Positions 42,310 through 51,033 of a DNA stretch of 64,000 nt are shown here, piece by piece; position 1 is the first letter of the stretch, and each line of letters starts with the position of its first letter. The DNA is from Collinsella sp. (GTDB lineage Bacteria; Actinomycetota; Coriobacteriia; Coriobacteriales; Coriobacteriaceae), in NCBI GenBank assembly GCA_019425015.1, contig JAHYYJ010000004.1:129546-193545 (forward strand), in the 5' to 3' direction. A program made the translations under genes and the position numbers. The notes below the pieces were generated by a model that was given only the letters and a program-made list of their open reading frames with translations, was not told where the DNA came from and ran no database searches.

Positions 42310-43647
42310 GTGAACTTTAAGGACGAATACATAAATAGTCAGATGTTCAGCTGGAGACATCATCCACTGCGGTACGTGGCAAGGGAGGATGAGCTCGCTT
42401 ACAGTCGTCTTTATGGCTGCGTAGGACAATTGGCGGAATCCGTTAGTGGTTTAGTCTCTACGCCATCTTTCAACCAGTTTTTACTTGAATCCTGTCAGCT
42501 TTTGGCTAACTCGCTAGATCTAATTCATCAAGGTTACTTCGACGCTGCCTTTTATTCAGTTAGACAAGCTGGAGAGATCATCCTTGTCGGTACGTTGTTT
42601 TCGAATCTAGAAGAATCTGAGCGCAAGGCTAAATATGAGAAATGGGTCTCGCTCGACAGGTTCCCCTCATTTAGCGAACTGTCCAAAATGCTGCGTTCAA
42701 AAGATATTGAATATCGAGACCTTCTTGAACAAATGCCCGAAATTGATGAGCTAATCAGCAAGCTCAATAAGAGGGCGAACAAGTATATTCACAAACAAGG
42801 CCACGAATCCTTTTATACCAAGCCTTACGAGGTGGTTCCCGAAAGCGCGAAGCATATTCGAGAGGATTTCACCGATTATTTCACGACTACTGTAAAGGTC
42901 TGTGCAATTTTTCGACTTGCCGTCGATCCTTTCCCCATATTACTGAGCGATCCCGAATGCGAATACAGATTCCCTGATTGTATGACAATCGAATTCGGAC
43001 AATACTTTATTGATAATTGTTTGGGAAGCGATTTTGTTGAGCATTACATTAAGACGGATTTCTACCGCAATTGGGTGAATGCGATTAAGTCAACATTTCC
43101 TCAGTTGAAGGAGGCAACATATTATGTCTCAAACCTGCACTATATTGATTTGTCTAACATCAAAGACATTCTTGATGAGCTAGATAAGTTAACGTTATAC
43201 GAGGCAACTGCTGTTTTATTCACTGCACTATTCTCAGAAAAAGTAATTGCCATTCATATAAACGGCATGCTTGATGCATTTAGTAATTCGGCAAGACCAT
43301 CAAGCGGTCTGTACCTTTCAGACATGAGTGCTTACGCCGAGCAGCTTGGCGGAGTCAACGTTCCACTCGCGGAGATCTGTCATCTCGCTAGTCTTGATAC
43401 ATCGCATGAGTATTCTCCCGTTAGCTCATTCATTACTTCGTTTTCTATTGCGTCAGATTTTATTTGCGTTGAGACCGATAAGCTTCTTGATGACAATGAA
43501 GTTGAGCTAGGCCAAAAAGCGGCAGAAGAGCTTGATTGGCTTTGGGGCCGAATCAAAACAGGCCAATGTGCCATGTTTGAATTAAAGGAAGTGGCATTGT
43601 TCAAGCGAATTAAACAGAACGTGCAAGTAGAATGTCATCGCGTCTAG
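42310..43647 (+). CDS. Hypothetical protein, possible HEPN-like domain
   Basis: A 445-residue soluble protein of unknown function. The N-terminal half has a helix pair containing SLDLIHQGYFDAAFYSVRQA and a later LNKRANKYIHKQGHESF. The NKRANKYIH segment has Arg and His at HEPN-like spacing, which, with the AAFYSVRQA helix, recalls HEPN ribonucleases. This is a pattern-based guess. The start is GTG with weak GGTG upstream. AT-rich, and spaced about 180 bases from the genes on both sides, so not in a tight operon. Confidence 0.6.
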   Translation: MNFKDEYINSQMFSWRHHPLRYVAREDELAYSRLYGCVGQLAESVSGLVSTPSFNQFLLESCQLLANSLDLIHQGYFDAAFYSVRQAGEIILVGTLFSNLEESERKAKYEKWVSLDRFPSFSELSKMLRSKDIEYRDLLEQMPEIDELISKLNKRANKYIHKQGHESFYTKPYEVVPESAKHIREDFTDYFTTTVKVCAIFRLAVDPFPILLSDPECEYRFPDCMTIEFGQYFIDNCLGSDFVEHYIKTDFYRNWVNAIKSTFPQLKEATYYVSNLHYIDLSNIKDILDELDKLTLYEATAVLFTALFSEKVIAIHINGMLDAFSNSARPSSGLYLSDMSAYAEQLGGVNVPLAEICHLASLDTSHEYSPVSSFITSFSIASDFICVETDKLLDDNEVELGQKAAEELDWLWGRIKTGQCAMFELKEVALFKRIKQNVQVECHRV

Positions 43648-43814
43648 GCCGGCAAGAAAAAACTGATCGTGAGTACGTGCCATCCGACCCACCTATCGAG
43701 CTTCTTGGTGAGCTGGTTTGATTCGACGCGGATATTTGTCTTTACAATGTCTTATCCTCAAGTAATGAAACCTGCCGTAAACTAACAAATCCAATAGTGG
43801 GAAACGAGTGATGC

Positions 43815-44609
43815 ATGTTTGAATTAAACGCAAAGCAGGAGATGGCGCTATCTATTGTTTGGATGCGCCAAGACCAACTTCCGCTTGATCTGACAGACTT
43901 GGAAATCACGAAGCATCTCTTGGCGCTTCGCGATAGCGGAATGATATCTATGCAAACCGATATGTCCAATACAATGGCATATGTTGAAGCATTGCGCCCT
44001 TCTGGACGCGAGCACTATAGTCGAACGCGCCAAGCCAGAAGAAGATTCAAGCGTATAAGCGATGGCGCAGACGAGCTTCTCAATATATTGTGCTGCGACG
44101 ATAATGCTAAAGCTCATCAGGGGCCTTCATATGTAAGAAATCGAGTCGAAGATTATCGTGAATTGTCTCGCAATAGCCTATTGCGAGTTAAATGGTCAAG
44201 CAATATCCCTTATTTAGTTTCAATTACCGACGACGGGTGGAATTACTTCGAAGGATGGTTTCTGGACCAGGAGGTTCCAATGAATATCAATGTAAACCCC
44301 GTATTCACCAATAACGTCTCAAATAATCCGAGCAGCTCTTCAACTTCAGCGTCCTCATCTACTTCCTCGTCGACTATGAATTCAACTAATGCCATTCAGA
44401 TGGTGCTTAAACTTGAACTAAGTGATGAAGACAGGAATGTCGCCCTGAGCGCAATCGCTGATCTAGATAAATCCTCAAAAAGGGATGATAAGAAGGACTT
44501 TCTCGAAAAGATTGAAAAGCTTTCGGCTATCGCAAAGAACGTTGGCCCATTAGCGTCAATTGTCATTCCGTTGATTGAAGCAGCCGTAAAACAATTTCTT
44601 GGGAATTAA
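43815..44609 (+). CDS. Hypothetical protein with Ser-rich linker
   Basis: A 264-residue protein in three parts. The N-terminal ~155 residues look like a winged-helix type domain ending near LVSITDDGWNYFEGW. A low-complexity Ser/Thr/Asn linker follows (residues ~170-195). A C-terminal helical domain begins LKLELSDEDRNVALSAIADL and ends with a hydrophobic LASIVIPLIEAAVKQFL helix that could be amphipathic or membrane-associated. Similar N-domain / Ser-linker / helix layouts occur in uncharacterised proteins of mobile regions. Function unknown. Confidence 0.65.
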   Translation: MFELNAKQEMALSIVWMRQDQLPLDLTDLEITKHLLALRDSGMISMQTDMSNTMAYVEALRPSGREHYSRTRQARRRFKRISDGADELLNILCCDDNAKAHQGPSYVRNRVEDYRELSRNSLLRVKWSSNIPYLVSITDDGWNYFEGWFLDQEVPMNINVNPVFTNNVSNNPSSSSTSASSSTSSSTMNSTNAIQMVLKLELSDEDRNVALSAIADLDKSSKRDDKKDFLEKIEKLSAIAKNVGPLASIVIPLIEAAVKQFLGN

Positions 44610-44625
44610 GAGTGGGTCTAAGTAG

Positions 44626-45120
44626 AACAACCATTCGTTACCGCGTATCGGGCTAAACTGGGACTGCCCCAGCTTCGGCTACTGCCTGCCCAAGGACACC
44701 AAGCAGCTGCTGGCGAACTACAAGGACGTTCCCCAGAACCTGATCGAGGCCATCGTGGAGGCCAACCGCACCCGCAAGGACTTCGTCGCCGACGAGGTGC
44801 TGCAGATGGTGTGGGACCGCGTCTACGAGGGCAAGCCGAAGCCGGTCGTGGGCGTCTACCGCCTGACGATGAAGTCCAACTCCGACAACTTCCGCGCGAG
44901 CTCCATCCAGGGCGTCATGAAGCGCGTGAAGGCCAAGGGCGTGCCCGTGGTGGTCTACGAGCCCACACTGGACGCGCCGGAGTTCTTCGGGTCCGAGGTC
45001 ACGCACGACCTGGAGGCCTTCAAGGCCGGCTGCGACGTGATCGTCGCGAACCGCTGGAGCGACGAGCTCGCGGACGTGGCGGACAAGGTGTACACGAGGG
45101 ATCTGTTTAAGCGGGACTAG
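44626..45120 (+). pseudogene. ugd: UDP-glucose 6-dehydrogenase, 3' fragment (copy 1)
   Basis: Only the C-terminal third of a UDP-glucose/UDP-ManNAc dehydrogenase remains. It reads from about 44650 with SFGYCLPKDTKQLLANYKDV (the catalytic-Cys region, lacking two glycines expected in SFGYGGYCLPKD), then LIEAIVEANRTRKDFVADEV and PVVVYEPTLDAP. An in-frame stop at 44623-44625 closes the frame upstream and no start codon fits. Its GC-rich codon use matches the rml genes. A near-identical fragment lies at 47139-47630 in the same direction. It is followed by its own terminator. Confidence 0.85.
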
Positions 45121-45169
45121 GGGAGAGGCGGGCTGCACTCCATCGGCTGACGACATTTCACCGTCTCAA

Positions 45170-45212
45170 GGGAGGATTGTATCGGACACATCGATACAAC
45201 CCTCCCTTTTGT
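45170..45212 (+). terminator. Terminator after ugd copy 1
   Basis: GGGAGGATTGTATCG and CGATACAACCCTCCC pair over 15 bases with one wobble and a 7-base loop, followed by TTTT. Confidence 0.9.
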
Positions 45213-45422
45213 ATTTAGAAGAAGCAAATACGTTATTACGCAAATAATTAGCTTCGGCTGATTATTTGCGTTCAACTGATAACATCTAATAATCGAGACC
45301 TTCTATCTAATATTTTTTAGCACTCAACCAACATCGATTTATGTTTCATTATTTATGACTGGCTATTAGTCGATCAGATAATTTGTTGATGGACAATTAC
45401 CGTGCAGAGCTTGGAGTTAATT

Positions 45423-47090
45423 ATGCAGATGCCTTACGTCAGCCAGATTACATTAAATACAGGAGATTCAATCTCTTTAAGCCCTGATTCAATTCTTGTT
45501 TTTGTTGGCCCAAATAATGTTGGCAAAAGTCAAGCTATTCGAGATATCTACGCATTGGCTTCTGGTAACGCCAATGGCATTTTGGTAAATAGTGAGCTGA
45601 TAGAAAAACCCGATTTCGATGATGTTGATTTGTTTATGAAGCAGTATGCTGTTCGCAATTCGGGGCAACCTTTATTTCATGGTCTTCATTTTCAAATTTA
45701 TGGTTTTGATTACAAGGAATATCCGAGCCATCTATCGCCAAAGGATTCGCTGCCTGATGGGTTTCGAGAAGCCTATTTCGCGTTTCTCAATACTGAGGAC
45801 CGTTTGGCTGTTTGCAATCCTGCAGCCCAGATTGAACGAGCTGCACCAGCTGAAAATCTGATTCATGTTCTTACTCGCGATGATGACTTTAGAACCAAAG
45901 TGTCCAATGCCTTTAGAGAGGCCTTTGAAACCGACGTTATGCCCCATTATGCAAACGGTGCGAGCATACCGTTGTGCTTGGGTGACGACATTCATTCTTT
46001 TGAGGCTGAAAGCTCATTTGAAATTTACGAACAATTGAACAGGTATTTGGATCGATATCCAAAAGCCCATCTGCAAGGTGATGGCATTAAGAGCTATTTG
46101 GGAATCCTCTTATATCTATATTATGGACAGTATTCAACTCTATTTATTGACGAGCCAGAATCTTATCTCCATCCTCCTCAAGCCTTTCAAATGGGAAGAA
46201 CTCTTGGAAACTCAACTGATAAACAGCTGTTCATTACAACTCATAGCAAAGAATTGCTGAACGGCTTGCTTCAAACTAGCTCAAATCGTTTGAAAATTAT
46301 CAGAGTTGAAAGACACGGAAAATCAAATAAGTTTGCCCAAATAATACCTGACGATCTCAACATCCTGAATACAACAACGTTTCTCAAGTACAGCGACGTC
46401 GTGGATTCATTGTTTCACACGAAAACCGTGCTATGCGAAAGTGATAGTGATTGCAAATTTTATGAGGCCATGCTGGATAAGGCTTCTGACCGTCATGGAG
46501 CAACTGCTTCTACTCTCCTATTGCCCGTGGGAGGGAAGTCCCGTTTTAAGGACTATCTAAAGCTCCTAAGACGGCTTTCGATTGAACCGACAATAATTCC
46601 TGACGCCGACATACTAAATGATCCAGGCTTGTTGAAAGCCCTTTTACCTGAATGTGGTGGAGCCTGGGATGATATTAAGAATGAATGGAGCAATCTTGAT
46701 GAGACTTTAAAGGCAGATTGCAGAGACGTTACCTGTGTTTCAGCTAGAGCGGAAATCAATGCATTGTTCGATGAATGCAAATCGCAGGTTGTCACTTCTA
46801 AACTTCGCGGCAAAATAATGGCAATCTTGGCAACAGATTCTGCTTGGAGTCCGGTTAATAATTATGGAAAGGTCGCTTTTAAGGGAGATTCACGACATAG
46901 TTACGACATTATCGAGAAATATCTCACTGACAGAAATATATATCCCGTTCCCGTAGGTGAACTTGAGAATTTCATCCCTGACGTTAGCTCACATGGACCA
47001 GACTGGGTAAATCTTATCTTCGAAAAATATCCTGATCTCGATGACCCGGTCTATTCCGATGCAGCAAATTTCGTTTCAACTTGGGCCTAA
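45423..47090 (+). CDS. OLD-family ATP-dependent endonuclease (AAA ATPase-TOPRIM)
   Basis: A 555-residue protein. The N-terminal ABC-type ATPase has Walker A GPNNVGKSQAI near residue 35 and Walker B LFIDEPESYLHPP near residue 245. The FITTHSKELLNG switch follows. The C-terminal part is a TOPRIM nuclease domain with VLCESDSDCKFYEAML and an IPDADIL acidic motif. This is the OLD/GajA layout used in phage defence. ATG 45423 has GGAG seven bases upstream and is preferred to GTG 45402. AT-rich, unlike the flanking ugd fragments. No helicase partner is adjacent, but a UvrD C-terminal fragment survives at 50.1 kb. Confidence 0.85.
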   Translation: MQMPYVSQITLNTGDSISLSPDSILVFVGPNNVGKSQAIRDIYALASGNANGILVNSELIEKPDFDDVDLFMKQYAVRNSGQPLFHGLHFQIYGFDYKEYPSHLSPKDSLPDGFREAYFAFLNTEDRLAVCNPAAQIERAAPAENLIHVLTRDDDFRTKVSNAFREAFETDVMPHYANGASIPLCLGDDIHSFEAESSFEIYEQLNRYLDRYPKAHLQGDGIKSYLGILLYLYYGQYSTLFIDEPESYLHPPQAFQMGRTLGNSTDKQLFITTHSKELLNGLLQTSSNRLKIIRVERHGKSNKFAQIIPDDLNILNTTTFLKYSDVVDSLFHTKTVLCESDSDCKFYEAMLDKASDRHGATASTLLLPVGGKSRFKDYLKLLRRLSIEPTIIPDADILNDPGLLKALLPECGGAWDDIKNEWSNLDETLKADCRDVTCVSARAEINALFDECKSQVVTSKLRGKIMAILATDSAWSPVNNYGKVAFKGDSRHSYDIIEKYLTDRNIYPVPVGELENFIPDVSSHGPDWVNLIFEKYPDLDDPVYSDAANFVSTWA

Positions 47091-47138
47091 TTAACTGTTG
47101 CGTTTTACAACCGAGCTGTTGATTCGGACGCACCTTCG

Positions 47139-47630
47139 CCTCTCCCAGCTTCGGCTACGGCGGCAGCTGCCTGGCCAAGGACACCAAGCAGCTGCCTGGC
47201 CAAGGACACCAAGCAGCTGCCGGCCAGCTACAGGGACGTGCCGCAGAACCTGATCGAGGCCATCGTGGAGGCCAACCGCACCCGCAAGGACTTCGTCGCC
47301 GGCGAGGTGCTGCAGATGGTGTGGGACCGCGCGTACGAGGGTAAGGAGAAGCCGGTCGTGGGCGTCTACCGCCTGACGATGAGGTCCAACTCCGACAACT
47401 TCCGTGCGAGCTCCATCCAGGGCGTCATGAAGCGCGTGAAGGCCAAGGGCGTGCCCGTTGTGGTCTACGAGCCCACGCTGGACGCGCCGGAGTTCTTCGG
47501 CTCCGAGGTGACCCACGACCTGGAGGCCTTCAAGGCCGGCTGCGACGTGATCGTCGCCAACCGCTGGAGCGATGAGCTCGCGGACGTGGCGGACAAGGTG
47601 TACACGCGGGATTTGTTTAAGCGGGATTAG
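47139..47630 (+). pseudogene. ugd: UDP-glucose 6-dehydrogenase, 3' fragment (copy 2)
   Basis: A second C-terminal ugd fragment, nearly identical to copy 1 from about 47234 to the stop. It begins near SFGYGGSCLAKDTKQ. A 25-bp tandem duplication (47165-47189 and 47190-47214, AGCTGCCTGGCCAAGGACAC...) shifts the frame, so the catalytic-Cys region is out of frame with the rest. The readable 3' part starts at 47238. A terminator similar in layout to that of copy 1 follows. Confidence 0.85.
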
Positions 47631-47688
47631 GGAAGAGGGCGGAACCAGGCTGATCCGCTTCAATCATTCGCTATTTTAACCGCGTCGA

Positions 47689-47735
47689 GGGCGGGGGTGT
47701 TCGGCATTAGCCGATACACCCCCGCCCTTCATTGT
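47689..47735 (+). terminator. Terminator after ugd copy 2
   Basis: GGGCGGGGGTGT and ACACCCCCGCCC (47689-47700, 47716-47727) enclose a smaller TCGGC...GCCGA hairpin and are followed by TTCATTGTTCTT. Confidence 0.85.
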
Positions 47736-47755
47736 TCTTCGCAGGTAAAATTCGC

Positions 47756-48586
47756 CTAATTCGAGCGATCGCTCAACGTGATTCGTGCCTTGAAACCGGC
47801 TCCATATTCTCCCGCCCGTGCCTGGTCATCCAACTTGAAGCCGATGTTATACAGCTTCCCCGACTTCGTCTTCCGAACCAGGCCATGCTCCAACATGAAT
47901 GCGACAACGCGGCGATGTGCTTCGACGTCGTCCAAGTTCAGGTAGAAGCAGGCGACGCCTCTGCCGTTCTCGATAACGGACTCGAATGAGCTGTGCTTGC
48001 ATTCCGCGACGACCATTCCGAGGGCCGCCTTGCGGCAGACTTCCTCCGCGAACTCGATATCGTTGAAGTAGAACATCCATTTCCCGCACCTGCTCTCGTC
48101 TAGCGCAGGTGCCAGCTCGGTGTCGATGTAGAACGAACACCATGGGTTGTCCACCCTGACGATTCGGCCGTCTTCGCTCAGCATCGTCTTCTCTTCCATC
48201 CATGCCTCATATGGTTTGAGGGTGCTTTCGTAGTACGCGATTGTTCTCGGAGAGCACCCCTCGACTTCCTTGTCGGTAAGGAAGAGACCGAGTAGACTCG
48301 AGTTGCTGGGCACGCTGCTTTCGGCATGGCTACACATAGTGCTTTCGAGCACTGCTTTTAAGATTGCTTTATCTGCAGATAGTCTAGAACCGGCTACATC
48401 TGTGTTAGAACCATATTGATCATCGCTTCCACCGGGGGCTCCTTTCCCCTTGGTTCGATGGAAACAATTCTGAAGTGCAGGCCTATGTTCCGGTAAATGA
48501 TTATTTAGCTGAACTCGGAGAAGCCCTTTTTGCTCAAACAATTGAAGAGAACAAGCGAGAAAATCATTACCGTTCAGTCGAGTCAT
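47756..48586 (-). CDS. Chimera: tyrosine-recombinase N-terminal piece joined to an unnamed domain
   Basis: An open frame of 276 codons with mixed content. The first ~60 codons are antisense to the hsdS remnant and probably not translated. Codons ~70-135 look like the N-terminal SAM-like domain of a tyrosine recombinase (SADKAILKAVLESTM, FLTDKEVEGCSPRTIAYYES). No catalytic domain follows. Instead the frame continues into a domain with RCGKWMFYF, ACFYLNLDDVEAHRRVVAFM and RKTKSGKLYNIGFKLD. That domain is clearly related to the protein at 57669-58193. The true start may be an ATG at 48337. It is probably a deletion product, though the joined frame is intact. Confidence 0.55.
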   Translation of the reverse strand: MTRLNGNDFLACSLQLFEQKGLLRVQLNNHLPEHRPALQNCFHRTKGKGAPGGSDDQYGSNTDVAGSRLSADKAILKAVLESTMCSHAESSVPSNSSLLGLFLTDKEVEGCSPRTIAYYESTLKPYEAWMEEKTMLSEDGRIVRVDNPWCSFYIDTELAPALDESRCGKWMFYFNDIEFAEEVCRKAALGMVVAECKHSSFESVIENGRGVACFYLNLDDVEAHRRVVAFMLEHGLVRKTKSGKLYNIGFKLDDQARAGEYGAGFKARITLSDRSN

Positions 48587-49074
48587 TCTGCGAAGTCAAG
48601 GGCGGTTAGAGGCTCCCTAAAGGTTCAGAGCTAATTGCAGAGGCAAACTCTCATCCATATATTCGAGTCCGCGACTTAAACAACGCTTCTGTTCTCTTAC
48701 TCACTTCGGAAATGCTATATATCGACGATGAAACACGATCTAATATTTCGCGCTACGTTGTCAACACTGGCGATCTAATTGTTTCCGTTGTCGGAACGAT
48801 TGGCCTTACGGCGTATATCGGAAAAACGCTCGATGAGGCAAACCTCACAGAGAATTGCAACAAACTTACTTCGTTTAAAGGCGACTTTGCGGCGTGGTCG
48901 TATTTCTTTCTTCGTAGCTCAATGGGCATGGAAGCTATTAGGCTTGGAACTGTTGGTGCCGTTCAGACCAAGCTTGCATTAAAAAACATTAAGTCGATGA
49001 ACGTCCCGTTTGCTCCAGCTTGTGCAATAGAAAGAACGACTTCGACGCTCAATGGTATTCTTGAGCTCATATAG
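48440..49074 (+). pseudogene. hsdS: Type I restriction-modification specificity subunit remnant
   Basis: A broken HsdS. It reads AELGEALFAQTIEENKREN, then EVKGG, a TAG stop at 48607, and RLPKGSEL. After the stop come YIRVRDLNNASV, GTIGLTAYIGKTLDEANLTE, and GAVQTKLALKNIKSMNVPFA, all typical of HsdS target-recognition domains. The TAG stands where relatives have a Lys (KGGKRLPKG). No hsdR or hsdM gene is in the window. With the recombinase piece on the opposite strand, it looks like a decayed phase-variable specificity locus. Confidence 0.8.
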
Positions 49075-49214
49075 GCTAATATACTCAAGTCGTAGGCTCT
49101 TGGCGAACTGCGTGACGCATTGCTTCCCAAACTCATGTAGGGCGAAATCGACGTCTCTCAGTTTGGCGCTGTTCGGATGGATTAGGTATAGAGCGCTATG
49201 GCAGGGGGGCGAAG

Positions 49215-50066
49215 ATGATGATTGTTGTAAATGAATCGGCTGCTGCTTCATATCTATACCTAATGGGATTAACCATAGACGAAGAGCTGCCGCTTACGCA
49301 ACACCTCTCTCTATTGCCGGCCACGTGCAAGGCCTCGCCGGACGACATGATAAATTCTGTGATGAAATATGGCAGCGGAGATGAGACCGATTTAGGTGTC
49401 TTGATTGCCGTCCTTAGGAAAACTACAGCTCAGTTGCGCGTTGTTGGAGAGGGCAAAGAGCTTGCAGTTCGAGTTTGGAATGCCCAATCTGCAATAGTTC
49501 TATTGTCCGCGCTTTTGAATTGCGAATTGTATTGGCATGTTCAGAGCGATTCGCGGACAGAAGATTTTTCGCCATGCTCGGCAATCAATGTTGTTCTTTC
49601 TACAAGGTTGTTCATTCCAAGAAAATTGAAAGTGATCAACGATTCAGAGAAGCAGTGGATAAGACAGCATTATCGGGACGCATGGGAACTGTTTGATAAA
49701 AACACGCGATTTGAGACCGCGGTGAATTCCTTGTGGAGCTACAAGCAATCGCTTCGACCTTCAGTTCAAATGGCGATTATATGGGCTGGGATTGAGTCAT
49801 TGTTTGGAGTCCGGAGCGAACTTGTTTTTCGTGTCAGTACTCTCGCAGCTTTGTTTCTTGGAGGAGGCAAGCAAAAACAGCAAGAAATAAAGAAACTATA
49901 TAGAGCAAGGTCAGAAGCCGTTCATGAGGGAAAACAACCTTCTGAGTCTTGTGTTTCCGATTCTGCAAAATTATTGCAAGCGCTAATCTTGGAATGCGTC
50001 GAACGGGGCTGTTTACCAAATGAGGACGGTTTGCTTTTCGGATTCGAAGAAGGATCGGCTAAATAA
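49215..50066 (+). CDS. HEPN-domain protein, ApeA-like
   Basis: A 283-residue protein. The N-terminal half is not recognised. The C-terminal half reads as an ApeA-type HEPN domain: MAIIWAGIESLFGVRSELVF, then STLAALFLGGG, and the catalytic-type RSEAVHEG (Arg-x4-His). Such proteins act as RNA-cleaving toxins or abortive-infection effectors in defence loci. GGGGGG lies just upstream of the ATG. The 3' end overlaps the start of the helicase fragment's open frame. Confidence 0.72.
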   Translation: MMIVVNESAAASYLYLMGLTIDEELPLTQHLSLLPATCKASPDDMINSVMKYGSGDETDLGVLIAVLRKTTAQLRVVGEGKELAVRVWNAQSAIVLLSALLNCELYWHVQSDSRTEDFSPCSAINVVLSTRLFIPRKLKVINDSEKQWIRQHYRDAWELFDKNTRFETAVNSLWSYKQSLRPSVQMAIIWAGIESLFGVRSELVFRVSTLAALFLGGGKQKQQEIKKLYRARSEAVHEGKQPSESCVSDSAKLLQALILECVERGCLPNEDGLLFGFEEGSAK

Positions 50067-50094
50067 TCATTTATCGCCCTACGAGTATTTGCAG

Positions 50095-50568
50095 ATGAGA
50101 CACCGATGCGTTTCAGTTGCATTGCATAGACAAGATAACGAAAAAGCAGCAAATCAAGAATGGCGATTCGCAAACATGGTTTATCCGGAGTTTTCACCAA
50201 CCGCATCTTTGCGCGCCGCCTCAAATGAAACCCATAATGGAGTTTGGGCCATTCCAGAGTCACTTGCGCAAAGGTATTGCGAGTTTTTGGATCCAGTGAT
50301 TTTGAGACGTAGCGTCGCCACTCAGACCGCGAACGCTTCATCGATCTGCAACTTCGGCAAAGCAAAGGGCCGAACATATGACCATGTTTTGATTTATCCA
50401 GTTGCCGATATGGCCTCTTGGTTGCAAGATGCCTCGACGGGTCTGAAGCCGCAGACACGCTCCAAGCTCTATGTTGCAATTACTAGGGCGAGGTTCAGCG
50501 CTGGCTTCGTGGTTGCTGACAATAAAATAAATGAGCTTCCAGACACGCTAAGCGTCTGGAAGCCATAA
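50095..50568 (+). pseudogene. UvrD-like helicase, C-terminal fragment
   Basis: About 157 codons ending NFGKAKGRTYDHVLIYPVAD and RSKLYVAITRARFSAGFVV. These are the late motifs (V and VI) of UvrD/Rep superfamily 1 helicases. The ATPase core is missing, so it cannot work as a helicase. Similarity may begin slightly upstream, near 50077. UvrD-like helicases are the partners of OLD nucleases in Gabija-type systems, so it may be the remains of such a partner; the OLD gene lies 3 kb upstream. Confidence 0.75.
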
Positions 50569-51033
50569 ATCAATCACGTGTTTGTTTGTCAGCAAAAGCG
50601 GATCCCTACGTGAACCTAAAGACGGCCTTGATCAGCCATCCGTTGAACCTGGAGATGCACTTACCAGTCAACTTCATCCATATCACCCCAATCCTCTGAA
50701 ACAACTCTCATGTCACCCTTCTCTGGCTGCGTCTCGGTTGCGCCCAGCGCCTATTTGGCTACTTCCGCTTGTATCCTGAGTAATAACCTCCGCTGCTGCA
50801 ACCAAGGTGGCGAATTGCTGCCTTTGCCATATGGATCTGTATGTAAGTGCTTCGAGGTGATGATGCCGATCTCACTTCAATTCATGGACGCATCGAAATA
50901 ATAGGGCGGAGTCGCTCTCTCGATCCCGCCTCGCAAACCCGAATAGTTCTGACTTTCCCGTTATCCGGAACATCTGGGGAAGTTCGCGTCCCAGTCCGGA
51001 AAACCCAATGCCTGAAACGACGATGCCAAGGGG
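50569..51033. other. Intergenic region without an intact gene
   Basis: About 465 bases. GCTTCCAGAC and GTCTGGAAGC just upstream (near 50537-50561) form a hairpin that may end transcription. On the minus strand a short stop-to-stop frame ends RVVSEDWGDMDEVDW near 50670 and another reads QQFATLVAAAEVITQDTSGS; both look like coding remnants that I cannot identify. Confidence 0.4.
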
